Assembly (NCBI GenBank): GCA_038237235.1
Contig: JBBRYW010000003.1
Span: 1 to 58,639 of the forward strand
From: JBBRYW01 sp038237235
Lineage (GTDB): Bacteria; Actinomycetota; Thermoleophilia; Gaiellales; Gaiellaceae
Length of the DNA stretch: 58,639 nucleotides
Direction of reading: 5' to 3'
In this document: piece after piece, positions 7,483 through 15,894 of the stretch
Layout: each line of letters begins with the position of its first letter
Numbering within the stretch: position 1 is the first letter of the stretch
Translations under genes and position numbers: made by a program
The notes under the pieces: model-generated
Told to the model about the DNA's origin: nothing
What the model saw: only the letters and a program-made list of their open reading frames with translations
Database searches by the model: none

Positions 7483-10400
7483 ATGGTCCCGAGCCGGCAG
7501 GCATTGAACGAAGCGGAGGACTACTTCCGTCGCACCGGGGACGAGCTCGAAGGGTTTCTCTCGGAGGAGCACGGATTCCTGCCACGGGATCCCCCTGAGC
7601 TCTCCCTGCCCGAGTCACACGCGGCGTGGGACGAGATCGCGGCCGCGCTTCCGTCGCTCTGGCGCGACATCGGCGTCCGTGCCGCCGTTCGAGAGCTCCC
7701 CGCGCTGCGGGGGACCGAGGAGGTGCTCCCCGCTCGCTACGTCCGGCGCGCTTCCACCGTCCTCTCGATCGTCGCCCATTCCTACGTCTATTCCGAGCGC
7801 GACCCCTACGGTGAGCTGCCCGGCGCGCTGGCGCAGGCCTGGGACGACGTGGGCAGGCGCCTCGGCGGAACCCGGCCGTTCATGCGCTACGAGGACCTGC
7901 TGCTCGGCAACTGGCGCAAGCCGGCCCCCTCTACTCCGATGACGATCGATGACCTCGAGCTCCTCGTGCCCGCGGTCGGGATTCCCACGGAGCGGCGCTT
8001 CTACCTCATGCAGGTCGAGGTCCATGACCGCGCGAGGCCGCTCGTGGGCTCCGTCGTGCGAGCACAGGAGGCGATCGCGCGTGGTGACGACGAGGCGATC
8101 GAAGCCGAGCTGCTGCTCATGATCGGGATCATGGGGGCGCTGCGAGACGAAGTGCTGATCAAGCTCGATCCCAACCCGCACGGTCCGAGCTACGTAGACC
8201 CCCTCCTCTTCGGCGCGATCGTCGCGGATCTGGCGGTCCCCTTCGAGGAGGACGTTCCAGGTCCGAGCGGCACCGCCGCACCAATGTTCCACGTGCTCGA
8301 TTCATTCCTCGGGCGCAGGGCGTTCGCTTCGGAGATCGGGGTGGACGCGATCAGGCTGCGCGAATGGGGGCCGAAGGCTCTCGCACGCTTCGTGACCGCG
8401 ATCGCTCAGGGCCCCGGAGCACAGGCGATCCGGGCGGGCGACTCGCGCCGGCTGCGCGGGTTGGTGCAGACCCTGACGGACGTCTACTCAGGCCCGCGCG
8501 GTTGGCTCGAGGCCCACCGGCTGAAGGTCTACGGGTTCATCGAGATGTCGTTCAAGGCCGGGCGACCCGTGACGATCGGGGGTTTCGGCGGCGGGTTCCA
8601 AAACCGCCCGTGGCGGACCGTCCATGAGGGGCTCGCCGAGTCCCGGGCCGAGCGCGAGCTGGACGGCCTGAAGCATTCGTTCAAGGGCGTGCTGACCGAG
8701 AGGGCTCCGGCATCTGCCGATGGGAGCGTGACGCGCGTTCTCCTCGACGTCGGCGACGAGGGCGTCGTCTACCGGCCGGGCGATCGCTGCCTGATCCTGC
8801 CGACCAACTCCGGCGAGCAGGTGGAGCGGACGTTGCGCGCACTCAGGGCGACGGGCGACGAGCCGATCGCGCTGACGGCCTCTTGGCGCCTCGCCCTCCA
8901 CGAACGCTCCGAAGACGGCGATCGGGACGAGCTCCCACTCGAGGAGCTGCTCTCCTACGCGGAGCTGCGGCCGGTTCCACGCGCCGTGGCCAAGGCCCTG
9001 CTTGCACTCTCCGCCTCGCCCACCCTGCACGAAATCCTCGAGTCGAGGCGTGAGGACGAGCTGGAGCTGTGGGAGGCGCTCGAGCTCATGGCGGCGGACG
9101 GGTTCGACGTGACCCTCCTGTGGAAACCGGGCGAGGCGTCGCTGGCCGAGACCGTGCAACCCGAGCGGTTCCGTCTCTACTCGATCACATCGAGCGAGGC
9201 CGCAGGCGAGATCGAGCTGACGGTCGACAGGGTCGAGTACCGGACGGAATTCGGGCCGGAGCCGGGGCTTCGGCGCGGGAACGGGTCGGCCTACCTGATC
9301 GAGACGGCTCCCCTCAGCGCCTCCGTTCCGCTCAACATCGTGCGGCCGCCGCGGCTTCACGCACCCGACGACGATCGCGTGCCGATGCTCATGTTCGCGG
9401 AGGGCACCGGGGTCGCACCGTTGCTCTCCATCCTCAACGCGCGCATGGACGCGTCCGAGCCGGGGCCGGCCTGGCTCTTCCTGGACGCTCCGAGTCGCGA
9501 CGCGGCGCCCTCCCCGGACGAGCTGGCACGGCTCGGCGCCGAGGGGTGGTTGGAGGTCCGGCTCGCGTTCTCCGACGAGGGAGACCACGTCGAGCGGCTC
9601 ATTGCGAGCGACGCGAGTGCGCTGCTCCGAGACCTGATCGCGCCGATCTCCGAGGGAGGGCGGGGGGCACAGGTCTACATCTCCGGCAGGGACGCATTCG
9701 TTCAGGCCGTCACCGGCGCCCTGCGAGATCTCGGTTCCGCCGGGCTGATCCGCACGCTCGCCGCCGAGCGGCGGTTGATGTTCCAGGTGTTGCCGACACA
9801 CGCTCCCTGGCGAGGCCGCGGCGTGCTCGGGGAGGCGACCTTCGACATCAGCGAGGTGGCGCTGCGCAACGACGCCGAGCATGGCTACTGGTTCGCAGTC
9901 GACGGGAACGTGTACGACATGAGCGAGTTCCGTCACCTGCACCCGGGCGGCGCCCACATCGTCGACGCCAGCGCGGGAATGGACGCATCGCAGGAATACG
10001 CCGCCGTCCTGCACTACAGGGATCCCGAGATCAACGCGATGCTCGCGATGTACAAGATCGGAGAGGTCCGCCGAGTGGGGTTCGACGGCACCGATGACAG
10101 AGCGCTTCACGATCTGTTCCGCTCCTGGGTCCGGTACCTCTTCCTCATCATCGAGATGCAGAACGCGTTCGAGAAAGACCTCTTCTACCTTGAGCTCCAG
10201 ACCACCGGCGTCGACCCTCCGGACGCTCTGACCCCGTTCAAGCTGATGCTGTTCAGCAAGACACACGATCGCTTCACCGAGCTCTACTACCGGGGCCTCA
10301 CGGACCCGCCGGTATGCGAGCTGTGGCGCCGCTCGGCGGCTCTCCAGAACCCAGGAGCGAACGATGATTGGATGGAGCGCGAGCTCGCGCGCGCGGGCGA

Positions 10401-10731
10401 GTCCCATCCGGGCGCATTGGAGCGTGCGAGGATGGAGCTCCACAGCCTCTGGAGGCTCGCGCAGAGCAGCCGGGGCGACGAGACCTGGTCGGGCGCGCGG
10501 GCGGTCATCGCCGAGGTGACAAGGAGCGACCGCGCGTTCCTTGCGGGGATGAAGGCCACGGTCCGCGAGGGCGTGCAGGTCTTCGAGCGCCACGAGCGGG
10601 CGGTGGTCGAGCACGCCGACTTGCTGCTCGCGGCGCTGCGCGGGGTCCCCGACATTGTCGCCGCATACCGTCGCGACCTCGCGGGCCTCGCGGTCGGCGG
10701 CCTACAAGCGAGCGCGGAGCCGGGCCGGTAA
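7483..10731 (+). CDS. PrnB/IDO-like heme domain fused to FAD/NAD(P)H reductase and cytochrome b5
   Basis: About 1082 residues from ATG 7483 (the frame is open back to GTG 7378). Residues 10-400 resemble the indoleamine dioxygenase/PrnB superfamily: RRASTVLSIVAHSYVY, FYLMQVEVHD, and near 345 EAHRLKVYGFIE followed by TIGGFGGGF. These match the proximal heme His and Gly-rich loop of IDO and PrnB, making H345 the likely ligand. Residues about 400-760 are a CysJ/P450-reductase-like FAD/NAD(P)H module without an FMN domain: YRPGDRCLILPTN, RFRLYSITSS, AEGTGVAP, VYISGRD. Residues about 775-865 are cytochrome b5, with HLHPGG and a second His in VLHYRD. The last 215 residues are helical and unrecognised. 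I infer electron flow NAD(P)H to FAD to b5 to heme, a self-sufficient oxygenase. PrnB acts after a tryptophan halogenase in pyrrolnitrin synthesis, and a halogenase lies 2 kb away. Confidence 0.85.
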   Translation: MVPSRQALNEAEDYFRRTGDELEGFLSEEHGFLPRDPPELSLPESHAAWDEIAAALPSLWRDIGVRAAVRELPALRGTEEVLPARYVRRASTVLSIVAHSYVYSERDPYGELPGALAQAWDDVGRRLGGTRPFMRYEDLLLGNWRKPAPSTPMTIDDLELLVPAVGIPTERRFYLMQVEVHDRARPLVGSVVRAQEAIARGDDEAIEAELLLMIGIMGALRDEVLIKLDPNPHGPSYVDPLLFGAIVADLAVPFEEDVPGPSGTAAPMFHVLDSFLGRRAFASEIGVDAIRLREWGPKALARFVTAIAQGPGAQAIRAGDSRRLRGLVQTLTDVYSGPRGWLEAHRLKVYGFIEMSFKAGRPVTIGGFGGGFQNRPWRTVHEGLAESRAERELDGLKHSFKGVLTERAPASADGSVTRVLLDVGDEGVVYRPGDRCLILPTNSGEQVERTLRALRATGDEPIALTASWRLALHERSEDGDRDELPLEELLSYAELRPVPRAVAKALLALSASPTLHEILESRREDELELWEALELMAADGFDVTLLWKPGEASLAETVQPERFRLYSITSSEAAGEIELTVDRVEYRTEFGPEPGLRRGNGSAYLIETAPLSASVPLNIVRPPRLHAPDDDRVPMLMFAEGTGVAPLLSILNARMDASEPGPAWLFLDAPSRDAAPSPDELARLGAEGWLEVRLAFSDEGDHVERLIASDASALLRDLIAPISEGGRGAQVYISGRDAFVQAVTGALRDLGSAGLIRTLAAERRLMFQVLPTHAPWRGRGVLGEATFDISEVALRNDAEHGYWFAVDGNVYDMSEFRHLHPGGAHIVDASAGMDASQEYAAVLHYRDPEINAMLAMYKIGEVRRVGFDGTDDRALHDLFRSWVRYLFLIIEMQNAFEKDLFYLELQTTGVDPPDALTPFKLMLFSKTHDRFTELYYRGLTDPPVCELWRRSAALQNPGANDDWMERELARAGESHPGALERARMELHSLWRLAQSSRGDETWSGARAVIAEVTRSDRAFLAGMKATVREGVQVFERHERAVVEHADLLLAALRGVPDIVAAYRRDLAGLAVGGLQASAEPGR

Positions 10732-10972
10732 CACCGATGTACCCCCTCCTCTTGGCGTCGCCCGAACACCGGCGTCTCGGAGCCTGCCACCAAATCACGA
10801 CGGCGATTCGTGGAGCGATTCGACGGCAATCGTGCGCACCAATCTCAACTCTTGCCCGGCTGCTGCGGCGGCGTAATTCGCTGGAATGTTCCGAGGCCAG
10901 CTACGACTGTCCGCCCTCAACGATCGGCATCAGCCGTCAACCAACCCCTTCGGCAGGCACCGGAGGTACGCC

Positions 10973-11373
10973 TTACTTGCGCAGCTTCTCCTGGATGGCC
11001 GGTGTGTCGAGGTAGATGTCGAGGCCCACCAGCTTCCTGTCGCGCAGCTCAGAGGCATCCACGAGACGAACGTCGTACGGCTCGCCGGTCGCGTTGACGG
11101 TGCCACTCGAGCGACCGATCACGATCACGAAGTCACCTGCATCGAATACCTCCTCCGTGACCACACCGAAGCAACGTGGCTCGAGATCTTCTTGACGAAC
11201 TCCATCATCCCGTCGCGGCCCTTGAAGTGGCCGCCCCAGGGAAGCTCTTTCATCGCGGGCATCTCGAAGTCGTCGTGAAGCGTTCCGAGCAACCTGTCGA
11301 CGTCCCGGTTCGCGTACGCGTCGTAGACCGATTGCACCAGCTCCCTGTCTTGCTGAGCCGACGTCTGCGAGAT
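10973..11373 (-). pseudogene. SnoaL-like protein, copy 3, inactivated
   Basis: A third relative of the SnoaL pair. The first half reads SAQQDRELVQSVYDAYANRD and WGGHFKGRDGMMEFVKKISS; the second half, after a frameshift near 11180, reads EEVFDAGDFVIVIGRS to LDIYLDTPAIQEKLRK. The codon aligned with the paralogues' ATG is ATC (11371-11373) behind a good GGGAGGAGG ribosome site, so the start codon is lost as well. It is more diverged than copies 1 and 2, hence an older duplication. Confidence 0.75.
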
Positions 11374-11634
11374 GATTTCGGCCTCCTCCCACCACCCGCG
11401 GATGAGGACGCGCGAGCCTATCCAACTCGGGGCGCGGGCCAACCGGGCCAAGTCCGCCACGGATGTGGCCTTGCCCTTGCCGCACGGCAGCTCCCCGCGT
11501 ATGTTCAAGCACGATCGACATGCAAATTCGGGACGCCATGACCAATCGTTTGGCTCGCATTCGAGCCGAGGCGAGCATGTCACGGGCCGACACCTGCAAC
11601 GCCGTCGTGGGCGAGCTGCCGAGCCTGGCGTTCG

Positions 11635-14600
11635 ATGTCGGTTAAGGCGGAGCCGGCCGGCGACGAGTCTTCGCGGTCTCCAATGGACCGCTGCGTCGCA
11701 CCGGCGGGTGGCAGCTCGACGCCGCCGAGGAGCGACCGGCTGATCTACCGGCTCAGGCAGCTCGGAAAGGCGGGCGCGGTGCTCCACCTGGGAGCTCACC
11801 CCGACGACGAGGACACCGGGATGCTCGCGTACCTCGCCCACGGGCTCGCGGTCCGGGCGGTGTACTGGTCGGCCACGCGCGGCGAGGGAGGACAGAACCG
11901 CCGCAGCCAGGAGCGAGCGGAGGCGCTCGGGATTCTGCGCACGTGGGAGAGCATCCTCGCCCGGGAGGTCGACGGCGGCGAGGTGCTCTACGGGCCTTTC
12001 TACGACTACGGCTTCAGCAAGAGCGGCGAGGACGCCCTGCGCCGGTGGGGCCATGAGGACCTGGTCAGCGAGATCGCGCGGGCGATCCGGCTCGTTCAGC
12101 CCGCGATCGTCATCTGCCGTTGGAGCGGCGGCGAGGACGGGCATGGCCACCATCAGGCTGTCGGCCTGGCGGCTGCCGAGGCGTTCGACGCCGCCGCAGA
12201 CCCGGCGCGTTGCACCGAGCTGCTCGACGCCGGGCTCCCTCCCTGGAGGGCGCAAAAGCTCTACCGGTCCGCCGGCGGCGATTGGCAGCCGGGGGAGGAC
12301 GCCACGTTCGGCGTTCTCGTCGAGGAGTACGAGCGGGCGGGCTACCTGAGGATCGACGCCGGGGCAATCGACCCGATCGCGGGCATGTCGTACCGCGAGC
12401 AGGGAGACCGCTCCATCAATCGCCATCGGTCGCAAGGGTTGGGGAACCTCCCGGAGCCCGGGCCCCATTACTTCTACTACCGGCTGGAGCGCGACCTCAC
12501 GGACGGCCTCCCGTCGGACGACGGGCTGTTCGCCGGGCTCGACCGGTCCCTCACGGCCCTCATCGAGCATGCCCCCGAGGTGGCCGGGCTCCTGCGATCG
12601 CCACTCGAGGCGGCGCAGGAGCATGCCGACCGGGCGGTCGAGGCGTTCCGTCCCGAGCGTCCGGCCGCGGCCGGGGTCGCCGCTGCAGACGGGGCGGCCA
12701 TCCTTCACGAGCTGCGACGAGAGCTCGCAGCGGCCGCCGGGGTCGACGCGATCGCGGCATTACTTCCCTACCTGAGCAGGAAGGCGCACGAGTTCGAGGC
12801 GGCGGCGGCGGCGTGTCTCGGTGTGCACCTGGACTGCGTGCTGGACGGGCCGCGAACGACACCGGGTCGTCCGGTCGAGGCGCGCGCCCGCGTGTGGAGC
12901 AGAGGGCCCGAACCTGTTCACGTGTCCGCTATCCGACTCGAGGCGCCGCCGAGCTGGGTGTGCTCGCCCGACCCCAAAGCGGCGAGCCCAGTAGAAGCGG
13001 CTTGGGTGGTCCGGCCGCCGGACGGCACGGCGCCGACGGTCCCCTATTGGCTGCGCGAGCCCCGCGGACCGTATCGCTACGCCTGGCCGCCGGACGGGCC
13101 GCTCGCCCAGCCGCTCGACCCATCGCTGCTGTGGGCAACGGCAGATGTCTCCGTGCAGTCCAGGCACATGACGCTGCACGCACCGGCGCTTCATCGCAGC
13201 GCCTTTCCAGGGGGGTTCCGCGAGCTGACGCTCGCCGTCCTCCCGCCCGTGATGGTGCGGCCGAGGAAGCGGCGCGAGCTCGTCCCAGTGCCGAACGAGC
13301 CCGTCGTCGTCGACCTGGTCGCAGGCGTACGGTTCATCGACGACCGAGCCACCGAGGGCGTGCTGACCGTTCGGGCCCCACCAAGATGGACGGTGCACCC
13401 GAGCCACGCTGACCTAAGCTCCTCCGGCAATGGCGAGCGCTTCACAGTCGCGTTCGAGGTGACGATCCCGGCGGGCACTCTCGCCGGAGCCTACGAGCTC
13501 GCCTACGACCTTCAATGCAACGGCCGCGCCAGCGGCTTCGAGGTGGACGCGACGCGGCTCTCTGCAGATGGCGCGACAGGAGCCGTGGATGAGGCGAACT
13601 GCGTGGCCGAGGCTTTCCAGGTCCGGCCGGCGACGGTCGAGGTGTGCCTGATCGACGTTGCCTTCGTGCGCACCCTGCGGTACGGGTACGTCGAGGGAAC
13701 GCAGGAAGCCGTCCTGCAGTCGCTGACGCCGTTCGGGCTCGAGGTCTCGCCGCTCAGCGACGACGACCTGGCGTACAGCGAGCTCGGCTCATTCGACGCG
13801 ATCGTCATCGGGCCCAACGCGTACAACACCCGCCCTGCACTGGAGCAGAACGCTGGACGGATGCTCGAGTACGTCGCCGAAGGCGGGACGCTCGTTGTCC
13901 AGTACCAGGGCTACGGCTATGACCGTGGAGGGTTCGCGCCGTACCCGTTCACGTTCAACCAGCCACACGATCGCGTCACCGAGCCGCAGGCCGAGGTCAC
14001 CGTGCTCGACCCGGACCATCCGGTTATGCATTTCCCGAATCGCCTGGACACCGTGGATTTCGACGGCTGGGTTCACGACCGCGGCCTGTACTTCTTCGGC
14101 GAATGGGACCCGCGGTACCACGCTCTCTTGGCCACGGCGGATCATGGAGAGGAGCCCCGGCGCGGCGGGCTGCTGGTGACACAGCTCGGCCGCGGCAGCT
14201 ACGCGTACACGGGGTACTCGCTGCACCGCCAGATCGCGGCCGGCGTGCCCGGGGCAATCCGCCTCTTTGCCAACCTGCTCGGGCTCGCCGAGGCGCGTGT
14301 ACGCGAACGCACGGAGCTTCTTCGGGCCGTCGAGTTGTTCGCCTCGCTGACGGAGGAGGACCTCTACGAGGGCGCGCGGGCGGTGTCCGAGCGGTGGATC
14401 CCCGCTGGGAGCGACCTCGTTCGCGAGGGCGACCACGGGAGCGAGTTGTTCATGCTGCGCCAAGGCAGGATCGCCGTGACCAAGGCGATCGGCGGCGAGG
14501 ACCGGGTGCTGGGGGTCGTCCATGCGGGCGAGTCCCTCGGCGAGCTGGGGGCGCTCGCCGGCATCCCCAGGGCGGCGACGCTGCGCGCCGAAACGGATTC

Positions 14601-14721
14601 GCACGTGCTCGTCCTGCCGGCGGACGCGCTCCACGCGTGGCTGCGACGGAATCCCGACCTCACGGTGCGCCTGATTGCGCGCCTCGCCGGCATGATCGTC
14701 GACCTCAACGAGCAACTATGA
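11635..14721 (+). CDS. PIG-L/LmbE deacetylase fused to a C-terminal cyclic-nucleotide-binding domain
   Basis: 1028 residues. AHPDDED at 54-60 and a downstream GHGHHQ are the zinc-binding motifs of the PIG-L/LmbE family, which removes acetyl groups from GlcNAc-containing intermediates. The middle (about 400-680) is beta-rich. About 690-890 looks like a glutamine-amidotransferase-like flavodoxin fold (DAIVIGPNAYNT, MLEYVAEGGTLVVQYQG) without an evident catalytic Cys. The last 125 residues are a cNMP-binding domain: LREGDHG-type turn (LVREGDHGSELFMLRQG), then GESLGELGALAGIPRAATLR, the phosphate-binding cassette. The stop overlaps the ATG of the BshA-like gene by 4 nt, so it belongs to that operon. 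cNMP control of a deacetylase is inference. A second Met at codon 17 is an alternative start. Confidence 0.85.
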   Translation: MSVKAEPAGDESSRSPMDRCVAPAGGSSTPPRSDRLIYRLRQLGKAGAVLHLGAHPDDEDTGMLAYLAHGLAVRAVYWSATRGEGGQNRRSQERAEALGILRTWESILAREVDGGEVLYGPFYDYGFSKSGEDALRRWGHEDLVSEIARAIRLVQPAIVICRWSGGEDGHGHHQAVGLAAAEAFDAAADPARCTELLDAGLPPWRAQKLYRSAGGDWQPGEDATFGVLVEEYERAGYLRIDAGAIDPIAGMSYREQGDRSINRHRSQGLGNLPEPGPHYFYYRLERDLTDGLPSDDGLFAGLDRSLTALIEHAPEVAGLLRSPLEAAQEHADRAVEAFRPERPAAAGVAAADGAAILHELRRELAAAAGVDAIAALLPYLSRKAHEFEAAAAACLGVHLDCVLDGPRTTPGRPVEARARVWSRGPEPVHVSAIRLEAPPSWVCSPDPKAASPVEAAWVVRPPDGTAPTVPYWLREPRGPYRYAWPPDGPLAQPLDPSLLWATADVSVQSRHMTLHAPALHRSAFPGGFRELTLAVLPPVMVRPRKRRELVPVPNEPVVVDLVAGVRFIDDRATEGVLTVRAPPRWTVHPSHADLSSSGNGERFTVAFEVTIPAGTLAGAYELAYDLQCNGRASGFEVDATRLSADGATGAVDEANCVAEAFQVRPATVEVCLIDVAFVRTLRYGYVEGTQEAVLQSLTPFGLEVSPLSDDDLAYSELGSFDAIVIGPNAYNTRPALEQNAGRMLEYVAEGGTLVVQYQGYGYDRGGFAPYPFTFNQPHDRVTEPQAEVTVLDPDHPVMHFPNRLDTVDFDGWVHDRGLYFFGEWDPRYHALLATADHGEEPRRGGLLVTQLGRGSYAYTGYSLHRQIAAGVPGAIRLFANLLGLAEARVRERTELLRAVELFASLTEEDLYEGARAVSERWIPAGSDLVREGDHGSELFMLRQGRIAVTKAIGGEDRVLGVVHAGESLGELGALAGIPRAATLRAETDSHVLVLPADALHAWLRRNPDLTVRLIARLAGMIVDLNEQL

Positions 14722-15887
14722 GGCTGAAGATCGGGATCCTCTGCCACGACGGAGTCGGCGGTAGCGTCAGAGTCGCATCGAACCTCGCGCTCGCGCTGGC
14801 CGCTCGCGGTCACGAGGTCCACGTGTTCGCACGCCGGACGCCACTCGAGATGCGCGCAAGCGGCGGCTTGGAGCTGCACACGCTCGTCGGTCAGCGGGCA
14901 GGAGCACAGCTTGATGCGGGGCTGGATACCGAGTGGCCGGCGGGGGACGTCGACGCACTGGCCCGCCTCGTTGCCACGGTGAGCCGGCGCACGGTTCTGG
15001 ACGTCCTGCACTTTCACTACGCTGCCCCGTTCGCGGCAGTCGCGGACCTCGCGGCACGGCGGCTCGGTGCCTGCGCGCCCATGGTGGTCGGCACGCTGCA
15101 CGGTACCGACGTCAGCATCCTGGGACGCCGCCCGACGATGCGTCGCAGGCTTGCCGACAGCCTGGCACGGGCCGACGCACTCACGACGGTCTCCAGCAGC
15201 CACGCGGGGCTCGCCCAGCGGACGTTCGGCCTCCGCCGGCGGCCCGAGGTGATCCCCAACTTCGTCGACACGAGCTGCTTCCGCCCCGCGCCCGCGCGGG
15301 ACGGCGCGCGCGAGCGCCTGCGGATCGCGCACGTGTCGAACTTCCGCCCCATCAAGCAGCCGATTGCCGTGGCACGGGTCTACCGGGCGGTGCGCCGCCA
15401 TGTCGACGCCGAGCTGTGGCTCATCGGCGACGGCGACGGGATGCCGGAGCTTCGCGGCATGCTCGAACGCGACGGGCTGGCGGGAGAGACGCACTGCTTC
15501 GGGCTGCGGCTCGATCTGGATCGGATCCTCCCCCACGCGGATGTTCTGCTCGTGACCAGCCGCACCGAGAGCTTCTGTCTCGCCGCCCTCGAGGCGGCCG
15601 CGTGTGCGGTCCCGGTGATCGCGCCGCGTGTGGGGGGCCTGCCGGAGACGATCGTCGACGGGGAGACGGGAGAGCTTCACGACCCTGGCGACCACACTGC
15701 GGCGGCCGCCGCGATCGTGCGGCTGCTCGGCGACGCCGGGCGTCGCCAACGGATGGGGGTGGCCGGGGTTCGACAGGCTGGGCGATTCGCGGAGGACGTT
15801 GTCGTCCCGCGTTATGAGGCGCTTTACCGCAACCTCGTCGCGGTGGAGGAGCGCGATCTCTCCGACCTGGCGCTGGGAGGGGCATAG
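14718..15887 (+). CDS. bshA: BshA-like glycosyltransferase (GT4)
   Basis: 389 residues of the GT-B fold. It aligns by eye along its length with BshA, which joins GlcNAc from UDP-GlcNAc to L-malate in the first step of bacillithiol synthesis: MRLKIGILCHDGVGGS, LDVLHFHYAAPFAAVADLAA, GTLHGTDVSILGRRP, ALTTVSSSHAG, VIPNFVDTSCF, IAHVSNFRPIKQP, and the nucleotide-sugar Glu region ESFCLAALEAAACAVPVIAP. The start overlaps the upstream stop (ATGA) and a BshB1-like deacetylase follows two genes later, which supports the bsh assignment over MshA of mycothiol synthesis. Other GT4 roles remain possible. Confidence 0.78.
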   Translation: MRLKIGILCHDGVGGSVRVASNLALALAARGHEVHVFARRTPLEMRASGGLELHTLVGQRAGAQLDAGLDTEWPAGDVDALARLVATVSRRTVLDVLHFHYAAPFAAVADLAARRLGACAPMVVGTLHGTDVSILGRRPTMRRRLADSLARADALTTVSSSHAGLAQRTFGLRRRPEVIPNFVDTSCFRPAPARDGARERLRIAHVSNFRPIKQPIAVARVYRAVRRHVDAELWLIGDGDGMPELRGMLERDGLAGETHCFGLRLDLDRILPHADVLLVTSRTESFCLAALEAAACAVPVIAPRVGGLPETIVDGETGELHDPGDHTAAAAAIVRLLGDAGRRQRMGVAGVRQAGRFAEDVVVPRYEALYRNLVAVEERDLSDLALGGA

Positions 15888-15894
15888 CGGCGGC

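Noticed and set aside
8350..8420. Loss of the heme-ligand His in the IDO-like domain, from a first alignment at GPKALARFVTAI.
   Set aside because: A better alignment places the ligand at EAHRLKVYGFIE followed by the Gly-rich loop, as in IDO and PrnB, so the His is present.
8488..10614. A 708-codon minus-strand frame opposite the heme/reductase fusion.
   Set aside because: No recognisable motif, composition typical of an antisense shadow; the plus strand has four coherent domains.
12120..13412. A 430-codon plus-strand frame inside the PIG-L gene in another phase.
   Set aside because: Arg/Gly-rich shadow of the real frame; no motif.
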